Assembly (NCBI GenBank): GCA_024408235.1
Contig: JAKSVF010000012.1
Coordinates: forward strand, 1 to 46,440
Direction of reading: 5' to 3'
Length of the DNA stretch: 46,440 nucleotides
Source of the DNA: Bacilli bacterium
GTDB lineage: Bacteria > Bacillota_I > Bacilli_A > RFN20 > CAG-826
Position numbers and translations under genes: made by a program. Positions 14,454 through 21,876 of the stretch are shown here, piece by piece (position 1 is the first letter of the stretch; each line of letters opens with the position of its first letter). The notes under the pieces were generated by a model. It worked only from the letters and a program-made list of their open reading frames with translations, was not told the origin of the DNA and did not search any database.

Positions 14454-17291
14454 ATGCACAAGAAACATTTAAAGACTATTTTGCCTTTATCTCTCATGTT
14501 CACTTTAGGACTTGCTGGATGTGGCATATCTAAGGCTCACAAGCCTCCAAAAGACACTCCAAAATTAGAGGTTCACAGCATCGCTAATTTCGGCGAAGGC
14601 GAAAATGAAAAATTCTTCAAGACAAACGGATTTGGAAACGGATCGCCATTCAACGTCCTCTGGAGCGCTTCACAGGCAAACATCGTCGATGACCACCTTG
14701 ACCTCACACTCGCCGCAAACGCTAACTATGCTGCAGGCGGTGAAACAGACGCAACAAAATATCCTCACCTCGCTGGCGAATATAGAAGCTTGGATTTCTA
14801 TGGATACGGTGACTTCAGCGTCACAATGAAACCATCAGCTGTAAAAGGTACAGCATCAACATTCTTCACCTACACAGGTGAATGGGATTCAGAGACACTT
14901 CACCCATCAACCGGCTCAAAAGATACTAGAAACCCAGGAAACGAACAGGGTATTCATGACGAAATCGACATTGAATTCTTGGGCAAGGACACAACAAAAG
15001 TTCAGTTCAACTACTTCACAAACGGCGTAGGTGGACACGAATACATGTATAGCCTCGGATTCGACGCTTCACTTGAATACCACACATACGGATTCAGATG
15101 GACAGAGGAATCAATCATCTGGTTCGTCGATGGCGAAGCTGTTTATCAGGCAACAAAGAATATCCCTACACACCCAGGAAGAATCATCACAAACTACTGG
15201 GCAGGAGATAACAAAGCGGCCGCTTGGATGGGCAATTTCGCAGGCGATTATTCAGGAGCCGCATCTTATAAGGAAATCGGCGCTACATCCGAGGGCACAC
15301 ATACAGCACTCGAAGTGAGCGATGGCCCAGTAGAGTCATTGGTTGATTGGTCAACAGTGGCCCCAAGAAACTTATCACTCGGTGAATCATCAGCTGAGTA
15401 CTCAGTCTCATTATCAGATGACGCAAAGACAGTTGACGTCACATATGAAGCAATCTCAGGCGGATCATATAAGCAGGTCGCATTGAATGCTCCAGAAGGC
15501 ATCGAAGGATGCAATGCTGTCCAGTTCACAGTCAAGAACAACGGCGAAAAGTCAGTCAACTTCAGAGCGGACATCAACTCATCGTCAAAACACGGCGAGA
15601 ACAAGATCACCGCGATTAACACAAAAGCAACAGTCGATGGCGTTGCAATGGGAACAGACCTCACATGGGGCGGTTCAACAACAGACATCGCTGCAGGCTC
15701 AGAAGTCATCATCGAAATCTGGTACAAAGGCGACATCTCATATCTCGGATTCATGATTGACTCCGCATATAACGGACCATCAACTCCAACAGCAGGCTCC
15801 ATCACAATGAAGGACTTCAAGTTCGCTAAAGACGGAGAAGAAGGTGACCTCTTAGGCGATGTTATTGATCAGGATCCAATCGATACTCCATCTGACTTAG
15901 TCGACCCAACAGCTCCAGAGAACCCAGAGGGTGGCGTCGCTCTCTCAATGTGGGCTTCAGATTCAACAATCTACAAATGGGAAGAGCAGAAATTAACATA
16001 TGTAAACGCAACTGGCTGGTGCTGTGTTGGAACAGATTTCCCAGCTGAGCAATCATCGGCAAACCACATCAAGTTCAGTATCTCTTCAGGTACAACAACA
16101 AAAGTTGTTGTTCAGATTCAGAACCCAGATGGCAAACTCCAGAAACCTCATATCGAAACATCAGGTGCAGGTTCGAGCTGGGATCAGGACGACGGTGTTG
16201 GCTTCGAAGTCACAAACGGCGTCTTAAACGTCGATATCGACTACGGAGCAGGCGCAAAACAGATCACGATGTTCGTCGGGTCAACGGGCGAAGCTTCATC
16301 TGGTATCGTCAGATTCTCAACATTCGCATTCTCAACAGTCGAAAACGGTTTACCTCCATTCGTGCAGGGCGGAGAAACCGGTGATTCAGGTGACACTCCA
16401 GTTGAAGACACCAGTGTTGCAATGACATTCTGGACAGACGCGGAAACTGTCTACTCATTCGAAGGAAACAAAGTCACATACAGAGACGCTTCCGAATGGA
16501 AGAACTTCGGATGCAGCATCCCTGAAGATAAACTCGGAAGCAAGAAAGTCTCATTCTCAGTCACAACTGAAGAAGAAGAGGCAAAGATGCTCATCAAGAT
16601 TCTTGATGCAGAAGATAATGCGCTCGGTTATAGCGCAACCGCAGACGGAAATGGCTACACATGGGGCGATGCAGGAACAACCGATCACGGCTTTGGCGCA
16701 ACAAAAGGAACACTCAACATCGACATCGAGCTTCCAGAAGGTGCAGCCAAGTTCATCATTTTCCTCGGTTCAATCGACGAAACAGCCAAGAGCGGTGTCG
16801 TTGAATTCTCCAACTTCAAGTTCGTTAAGGACCAAGCTGAAGAAACTCCAGTCGAACAGGGAACTGCAATGACATTCTGGACAGGTGCGGAAACTGTCTA
16901 CTCATTCGAAGGAAACAAAGTCACATACAAAGACGCTTCCGAATGGAAGAACTTCGGATGCAACATTCCTGAAGATAAAGTTGGATCAAACAAAGTCACA
17001 TTCTCCATGACAACAACTGAAGCTGAATCAAAAATGCTCATCAAGATTCTTGATGCAGAAGATAAAGCGCTCGGTTATAGCGCAACCGCAGACGGAAATG
17101 GCTACACATGGGGCGATGCAGGAACGACCGATCACGGCTTTGGCGTTCAGAACGGAACACTCAACGTCTCAATCGATCTTCCAGCAAATGCAGCTAAATT
17201 CTGCATCTTCCTCGGTTCAATCGACGAAACAGCCAAGAGCGGTGTCGTTGAATTCTCTAACTTCTTCTTCTCAACAGTCATTGCTGAATAA
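14454..17291 (+). CDS. GH16 beta-glucanase lipoprotein with repeated accessory modules
   Basis: The ATG at 14454 is chosen because AAGGAG lies 5 nt before it and it opens directly into a lipoprotein signal (LMFTLGLAGC, Cys23). 945 residues. The GH16 domain (about 35-280) holds the catalytic HDEIDIEFLGKD: nucleophile Glu170, Asp172, acid/base Glu174, as in laminarinases and licheninases. A beta-sandwich-like module follows at about 290-460. Three related modules then lie at about 495-640, 656-790 and 805-940, each with a FW or MW start, SGV/IVxFS end and conserved aromatics. The last two are nearly identical also in DNA. They are probably carbohydrate-binding, but I do not recognise a named CBM family. 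Expected role: cleavage of beta-1,3- or mixed-linked glucan at the cell surface. Confidence 0.88.
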   Translation: MHKKHLKTILPLSLMFTLGLAGCGISKAHKPPKDTPKLEVHSIANFGEGENEKFFKTNGFGNGSPFNVLWSASQANIVDDHLDLTLAANANYAAGGETDATKYPHLAGEYRSLDFYGYGDFSVTMKPSAVKGTASTFFTYTGEWDSETLHPSTGSKDTRNPGNEQGIHDEIDIEFLGKDTTKVQFNYFTNGVGGHEYMYSLGFDASLEYHTYGFRWTEESIIWFVDGEAVYQATKNIPTHPGRIITNYWAGDNKAAAWMGNFAGDYSGAASYKEIGATSEGTHTALEVSDGPVESLVDWSTVAPRNLSLGESSAEYSVSLSDDAKTVDVTYEAISGGSYKQVALNAPEGIEGCNAVQFTVKNNGEKSVNFRADINSSSKHGENKITAINTKATVDGVAMGTDLTWGGSTTDIAAGSEVIIEIWYKGDISYLGFMIDSAYNGPSTPTAGSITMKDFKFAKDGEEGDLLGDVIDQDPIDTPSDLVDPTAPENPEGGVALSMWASDSTIYKWEEQKLTYVNATGWCCVGTDFPAEQSSANHIKFSISSGTTTKVVVQIQNPDGKLQKPHIETSGAGSSWDQDDGVGFEVTNGVLNVDIDYGAGAKQITMFVGSTGEASSGIVRFSTFAFSTVENGLPPFVQGGETGDSGDTPVEDTSVAMTFWTDAETVYSFEGNKVTYRDASEWKNFGCSIPEDKLGSKKVSFSVTTEEEEAKMLIKILDAEDNALGYSATADGNGYTWGDAGTTDHGFGATKGTLNIDIELPEGAAKFIIFLGSIDETAKSGVVEFSNFKFVKDQAEETPVEQGTAMTFWTGAETVYSFEGNKVTYKDASEWKNFGCNIPEDKVGSNKVTFSMTTTEAESKMLIKILDAEDKALGYSATADGNGYTWGDAGTTDHGFGVQNGTLNVSIDLPANAAKFCIFLGSIDETAKSGVVEFSNFFFSTVIAE
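16419..17267 (+). repeat. tandem intragenic repeat, two 402-bp copies
   Basis: 16419-16820 and 16866-17267 are near-identical, offset by 447 bp (149 codons, in frame). Long stretches match exactly, including the part encoding YSATADGNGYTWGDAGTTDH. They encode the last two modules of the GH16 protein and are a substrate for slippage or recombination. Confidence 0.88.
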
Positions 17292-17304
17292 GTGAAAAGA
17301 TTTT

Positions 17305-17334
17305 AAGCGGGCAGTTTATCTGTCCGCTTTTTAT
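17305..17334. terminator. terminator between GH16 and azlD genes
   Basis: 10-bp stem AAGCGGGCAG/CTGTCCGCTT (one G-T pair), loop TTTAT, followed by TTTTA on plus. The minus side (TTAAAATCTTTT) is weaker but may stop azlCD transcripts. Confidence 0.8.
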
Positions 17335-17666
17335 ATTGGCCACGGAACGAATCTAAGCAAAACGATATACACGACCATCCCAGAAATGAGGGATAGAATC
17401 GTGTTCTTTTTATATATGTGCAATATGGCAGTTATTGAAACGCCGGATAGCATAGGAACCAAGGAGCCGACATATCCCCATTCGGTATCTTTTATACAGT
17501 ACATAACAAGTATTGGCATCATCACAAAAGGCAGGACCTTACCGAGGTAATCTAGCCATTTAGGAATCCTCTCTCCTCTAAAGAAGATGATAGGGGAGAA
17601 TCGGAGAGCGATGGTAACCATAGACATAATGAAGATGGCTAAGATGCCATATAATTCTTTACTCAT
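17331..17666 (-). CDS. azlD: AzlD, branched-chain amino acid exporter small subunit
   Basis: 111 residues with four hydrophobic helices; typical AzlD size. Recognisable features are the N-terminal helix followed by ALRFSPIIFFRGERIPKWL, and the FVMMPILVMY helix. It forms the export system for branched-chain amino acids with AzlC and overlaps the azlC stop by 8 bp, so the pair is coupled. In other Bacilli the system also exports azaleucine. The gene ends inside the terminator shared with the convergent GH16 gene. Confidence 0.85.
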   Translation of the reverse strand: MSKELYGILAIFIMSMVTIALRFSPIIFFRGERIPKWLDYLGKVLPFVMMPILVMYCIKDTEWGYVGSLVPMLSGVSITAILHIYKKNTILSLISGMVVYIVLLRFVPWPI

Positions 17667-18360
17667 CTTTAGCCTCCTTACTCAATCCCGCCTCTATCTT
17701 CTTCCTAAAAAGGAAAATGAGGATGATAGATGATGCGATTGCAGGGAATATGAAATTGTCCTTGAAGATGAGGTAAGAGATTATGGCGCTCAACGCCCCG
17801 ATGATGATTGCTAAACGTGGATTATCTTTCTTCCTTATCTGATCGACGAGTATTATGACGAAAAGAGCAGTCATGATGAAATCTACTCCGGTGAAATCGA
17901 TAGGAAAAGAGCCGAGGAGTGCCCCGAGAGTGCTTCCGATAACCCAATACGCATAATTCAAGCCCGCAAGCCACAAATCGTGTCTTTTCGTATCTACACG
18001 CGATCCAAGTGAGTTAGCGACTAATATCGAATACGTCTCATCTGGCAGGGCCATGAAGAATAGAACCTTCTCATACCATTTCCAGTTTGCCGTATGCTGA
18101 ATGAATGATAGTCCGTAGAACGCATATCTTATATTTATAAGAATAGACATGAAGAAGATGGTTATGAAAGAAGCGCTGGTGGTGACTAAGTTTGCGAGAA
18201 CATATTCTCCAGCTCCAGCGAATATCAATATCGATGCGAAAGTGGAATAGAGGAAGTGGTATCCTCCAGAAGCCATAATAACGCCAAACCCAATACCGAG
18301 AATGATGTATTCAACTAGGACCGGTATGCTACGTTTGAATGCTAACTGGAAGTCTTTCAT
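17659..18360 (-). CDS. azlC: AzlC, branched-chain amino acid exporter large subunit
   Basis: 233 residues, about seven membrane helices, AzlC/YgaZ family. Diagnostic segments are the early GIGFGVIMASGGYHFLYS, the FAGAGEYV motif (SAxQF-like in relatives) and the loop ALPDETYSI. With AzlD it exports leucine, isoleucine and valine. Expression starts from TTGACA, 16 bp, TAAAAT, with a predicted leader of only about 7 nt and no Shine-Dalgarno. There is no adjacent Lrp- or BCAA-responsive regulator gene. Confidence 0.88.
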   Translation of the reverse strand: MKDFQLAFKRSIPVLVEYIILGIGFGVIMASGGYHFLYSTFASILIFAGAGEYVLANLVTTSASFITIFFMSILINIRYAFYGLSFIQHTANWKWYEKVLFFMALPDETYSILVANSLGSRVDTKRHDLWLAGLNYAYWVIGSTLGALLGSFPIDFTGVDFIMTALFVIILVDQIRKKDNPRLAIIIGALSAIISYLIFKDNFIFPAIASSIILIFLFRKKIEAGLSKEAKDE

Positions 18361-18374
18361 GGTGTGTAAGACGC

Positions 18375-18402
18375 ATTTTACTCAAATGGTAGTAAATGTC
18401 AA
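18375..18402 (-). promoter_or_regulatory. azlCD promoter
   Basis: Minus-strand TTGACA (18397-18402), 16-bp spacer, TAAAAT (18375-18380), 14 nt before the ATG at 18360. The -35 touches the U-tract of the terminator of the preceding gene. Confidence 0.65.
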
Positions 18403-18433
18403 AAAGAAAACCCTCTCACGAGTGTGAAAGGGT
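18401..18433 (-). terminator. intrinsic terminator of the orphan lipoprotein gene
   Basis: 10-bp stem ACCCTCTCAC/GTGAAAGGGT with one mismatch, loop GAGT, followed on minus by TTTTCTTTTT. Confidence 0.8.
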
Positions 18434-18483
18434 CACGTCTTTTTGATATAAACACTTAATCGATGATTAAAGTTAAGATGGCA

Positions 18484-19842
18484 TCACTCCGTTTTGTCAA
18501 CATGATCATACATGAAGTCAAAGCCAAATCTATTTGCCTCATTTTCAAAAGTGAACGAGTGGGTTCTTCCGATCCACTTTTTCTGAAGAACCGTTTCAGA
18601 GCCATTCCTTTTATTTCTTGCTACGAATTTTGCAATGCCAGGCTCTCTTATTGAGTAAAAACCGTAATCTTCATCCTCAAATACTTTGAATTCTAAAGGC
18701 TGTTCCTTGCCTTTAAATCCTTTGTGCGCCCACCCAATTGGAGTAAAGTGTGGGATTTTATCGTCAAGATTCATTATTGCGTCAGCGCTCTTGCCACTTA
18801 CTGGATCTTTTACTTCAAAGAAAAGAGAATTAATCGACTCTATGTAATTGAACGCCCCAGCGAACTCTGTGTACGGACTTAACATTGATAAATCTAGTTC
18901 AAAGTCGACTCCAGAAAAATCCATTATTCGGCCTGTTTCACCTGTTTTTCTATAAACATATTTCGGAGAACATTCCTGATATCTCCTATGAAGGCTGTAG
19001 TCTTTGATATTACTTAGCTTTGGCAATGTGTTGGAAAAACAGAAAGGTCCTTCAATTATTTCAAAATTAGCATGCTTAATATCGATTTTGAAGATATTGT
19101 CAGACCAAAATCCACTATTTGGTTGAAGATAAAAAGTAGGGTTAGGGGATTCTTCTTCGACGGAAAAACCGGAATATCTTATCCCTTTTTCAACATAGTT
19201 TGATAAGCGATCCTCAATTCTAGAACCTCCAGATAAATGGATATAAGAGAAACCGGATCCAAATCTTTGATTCGTTAGATTTTTGTTAAGGTATGTGATC
19301 CGAGTCTTCTCGTATTCAAAATCTATATAATATGAATATTGATCCGTTTGAGTTAATGGGTATTTTTTCTCCTCTGTTGAGCCCCACCAGTAATCGCCTT
19401 CGTGCCAATACGCTCTTTCGGCCTCGCCTTCATGATAGATAAAAGGAAGCGAATTTCCAAATGGCAATCCAAATCTTGCTCTTTTGCTTCGCATGTTATT
19501 GCAATTGATTATTTCTTTTTTCAATTCTGCCGTTTCATAATCATAAGAAATCAGACAGTATTGTTCCCAATATCCTTCTGCAATGGGATTTTGGGCTTCA
19601 AAGGCTATGTAAGCTTTGCCATCATAAACAATTGAATTTTCGGTTGATCTATCGCACTTGTAGTATTTAATTCCTTCATTTTCGATTGTGTCGCCAATGA
19701 GAGTATTTATTTTTTTCCCGTATGCGTTATAGGCATCAAATCCATCGTAAAATACATAGCTATCAAATGCGTTTGTTTTTCCGTTACAACTGAACAAAAA
19801 ACAAATCGAGAATATTGTGATTAAACGTTCCCATTTGCTCAT
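18484..19842 (-). CDS. orphan lipoprotein of unknown function
   Basis: The ATG at 19842 follows AAGGAG by 5 nt; a GTG two codons earlier overlaps the RBS region and is less likely. 452 residues: signal peptide with lipobox FLFSC, then a soluble protein rich in Tyr, Phe, Asp and Asn. I recognise no domain; strand-rich repeats with aromatic residues suggest a beta-structured surface protein. The gene looks AT-richer than its neighbours (for example many AAA, TAT and ATT codons), which may mean later acquisition. A minus-strand TTGACA (19925-19930) and TATAAC (19905-19910) lie upstream, but with a short 14-bp spacer. It ends at its own terminator. Confidence 0.65.
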   Translation of the reverse strand: MSKWERLITIFSICFLFSCNGKTNAFDSYVFYDGFDAYNAYGKKINTLIGDTIENEGIKYYKCDRSTENSIVYDGKAYIAFEAQNPIAEGYWEQYCLISYDYETAELKKEIINCNNMRSKRARFGLPFGNSLPFIYHEGEAERAYWHEGDYWWGSTEEKKYPLTQTDQYSYYIDFEYEKTRITYLNKNLTNQRFGSGFSYIHLSGGSRIEDRLSNYVEKGIRYSGFSVEEESPNPTFYLQPNSGFWSDNIFKIDIKHANFEIIEGPFCFSNTLPKLSNIKDYSLHRRYQECSPKYVYRKTGETGRIMDFSGVDFELDLSMLSPYTEFAGAFNYIESINSLFFEVKDPVSGKSADAIMNLDDKIPHFTPIGWAHKGFKGKEQPLEFKVFEDEDYGFYSIREPGIAKFVARNKRNGSETVLQKKWIGRTHSFTFENEANRFGFDFMYDHVDKTE

Positions 19843-19990
19843 ATTCACTCCTTGTCGGGGATTAGAAATGGATCACTCTTTCATAAAAAGCGCCATGTAA
19901 ATAAGTTATAGCAACAACATCAAATGTCAATCCAAATTTTAATCACTAAAAAGCTCGAAAAACAGGGTAAGTTAGGTCTCAAAATGGGTT

Positions 19991-21754
19991 TTATTTGATG
20001 TAATTCGCTTGTAGATAATCTCTATTATGAATCTTGTCGTAACTGAGTTTGACATCAGGCTCAGCGCCGTTATTGGTGTTGATGTACTTGCCGTTTTTTT
20101 CGACACACATTTCATATCTTCCGGAAATCTGATAGAGACAACCGTTCGCAGACACTCTTTGAAGGACGCAGTTAGAACCGCCTCCTGAGTTCTGACCAAG
20201 TATTGTGACACGTCCAGAATTCTTTAAATAACACGCGGTATAGTTTCCGCCTGAGAATGTGCCTGGTCCTTCAAGCAAGTAGAGGTTAAGGTCTGAAACG
20301 TTATCGTCATCGTCGTATTTGCCGTCAAAGTTTACGTCGGCAATATAATTGCAATAACCTTTTGAACCTGAAATTGGGTCATTAATTGTCGCTTTGCATG
20401 AACCTAGCATCCATGAGATGGTGAAAACGAACGAGTCTAATTCGCCGCCGCCATTACAGGACATGTCGAGGACAACGTTCTTAATAGGGGAGTTCGCTCT
20501 CTTAATTTGCCTATTCGCATAAGAGATCAATTGATATGTTGATGCATCGCTATTGGTGAATCTAGTGTTCCAGGAGTAGCAATCTTCGTTGTTGTAGTGG
20601 AATTCGTCAAATGAGATATATGCAGTATCGCCGTTCTCCATGTATGGCTGGAAATTCTTGACGTAGTTTTCTCTATAGTACTGGGAGGTGTAGATTTGTC
20701 TGCTCAAATCAATCACCTTTGAGCCGTATCCATAAGATGTCATTGAGAATCCGCAGTATGGAGATGAGGTATAGAAAGAACTGTGACCGTCATTCATGAG
20801 TTTATCCGTCACTTCGTTCAATGCGTTAGAGAAGACTTTTGGCTTTGTTGATAAGAGATTTGACTTTAAGCCTTTTTCCTCAACCCATTCATCAAATCCG
20901 TTTGTGCAACCCCACATATAGCCAAGGCCGTATGACATATCCATCGATAAACATAAAGCGTTGTAGTTGAAGGTCGCATATTCTTTAGAATATTCGTCTG
21001 TTTTGACTTCAGCCATGAACTTTCCTAGATCTGTTAATTGGCCCCTGTCATTCTCAATCTGCTCTGGTGTATAGATGTAGAAAACACCTCTATAGTCAGC
21101 GTAGGCGGATGTGTTACCAGACATAAAGAACATCTCTAAAAGAACTGAATACGGAAGGAAGAACTGAAGTTTATCCTCTTCTTCGTTGTAATACTGATAA
21201 ATCTTGAGTCCGTATTCATTCAAATTGAACACTTCTTTGGTAGGACCGTCATATTTCTCATCCTCAATCCATAAGTAGTGGGCATCGGTCTCACGTGAGG
21301 CCATCGCGGCCACTCTTAAAGGATTCTCTAAATCATTTCCATTTATGAAAGATAGGTAATCCGAAAACTCGATTCTGTTCTTATCGACATTGAATTTGAC
21401 CTCGTTTCCTTCTCCATATAGCGTGAGCATTCCATCGCTCGCAAATGAGTCATGAATATTTACAGGCAATCCAAAGTCCTGCGAGAATTTAATGAATTCC
21501 TCGATGTCCGCAAAGATGATGTCTTCATCCAGTGCGTTAATCGTGTACATGTTGAGGATATAATCTCTTCCGTTATCCTGGGCTGGAGCTTTGGAAGTGC
21601 CATTCAATCCATATAGTTTTCCTTTTTCACAGCCAAGTGAGTCGACGTTATTTGAACAATAGAAAGATGTGCACTTGCGTTTAGCAGGTTTTGTTCCGCA
21701 TGATGCAAGAGTTGCGGCTGTAAGTAATGTTAATATCAATAATCTCTTTTTCAT
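19991..21754 (-). CDS. S41-type peptidase-like lipoprotein
   Basis: 587 residues. Signal peptide with lipobox TLASC (Cys19). The first 370 residues have no domain I can name. The C-terminal third resembles the S41/tail-specific protease core: AYISFDEF, then VVLDMSCNGGGELD, then LLEGPGTFSGGN with Ser501 at the nucleophile place, then ILGQNSGGGS. Between them (about 465-480) lies DVNFDGKYDDDD, a dockerin- or EF-hand-like calcium loop, which is unusual for the family. It probably cuts peptides or proteins at the outer membrane surface. Whether the Lys or Glu of the S41 charge relay is kept cannot be decided by eye. Confidence 0.7.
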   Translation of the reverse strand: MKKRLLILTLLTAATLASCGTKPAKRKCTSFYCSNNVDSLGCEKGKLYGLNGTSKAPAQDNGRDYILNMYTINALDEDIIFADIEEFIKFSQDFGLPVNIHDSFASDGMLTLYGEGNEVKFNVDKNRIEFSDYLSFINGNDLENPLRVAAMASRETDAHYLWIEDEKYDGPTKEVFNLNEYGLKIYQYYNEEEDKLQFFLPYSVLLEMFFMSGNTSAYADYRGVFYIYTPEQIENDRGQLTDLGKFMAEVKTDEYSKEYATFNYNALCLSMDMSYGLGYMWGCTNGFDEWVEEKGLKSNLLSTKPKVFSNALNEVTDKLMNDGHSSFYTSSPYCGFSMTSYGYGSKVIDLSRQIYTSQYYRENYVKNFQPYMENGDTAYISFDEFHYNNEDCYSWNTRFTNSDASTYQLISYANRQIKRANSPIKNVVLDMSCNGGGELDSFVFTISWMLGSCKATINDPISGSKGYCNYIADVNFDGKYDDDDNVSDLNLYLLEGPGTFSGGNYTACYLKNSGRVTILGQNSGGGSNCVLQRVSANGCLYQISGRYEMCVEKNGKYINTNNGAEPDVKLSYDKIHNRDYLQANYIK

Positions 21755-21828
21755 AAAATCGCTCTAGTAATATAACACTAAATAGATAAATGTTTACCAT
21801 TTATGTTGATTGTCGACAAAAATGCGTA

Positions 21829-21859
21829 AGAAAAACGCTCTCTATTTAAAGAAAGCGTT
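21829..21859 (-). terminator. intrinsic terminator of thrS
   Basis: 10-bp stem AACGCTCTCT/AGAAAGCGTT with one mismatch and a 6-nt loop, followed on minus by TTTTTCTTA. Confidence 0.8.
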
Positions 21860-21876
21860 CTGTTTTTGCTTGGCGA

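Noticed and set aside
15266..15820. 184-codon open frame on the minus strand within the GH16 gene
   Set aside because: Shadow of a strongly supported gene; no promoter, no RBS, no recognisable motif.
16419..17267. CRISPR-like or mobile repeat
   Set aside because: The repeat is 402 bp, in frame, and encodes a protein module.
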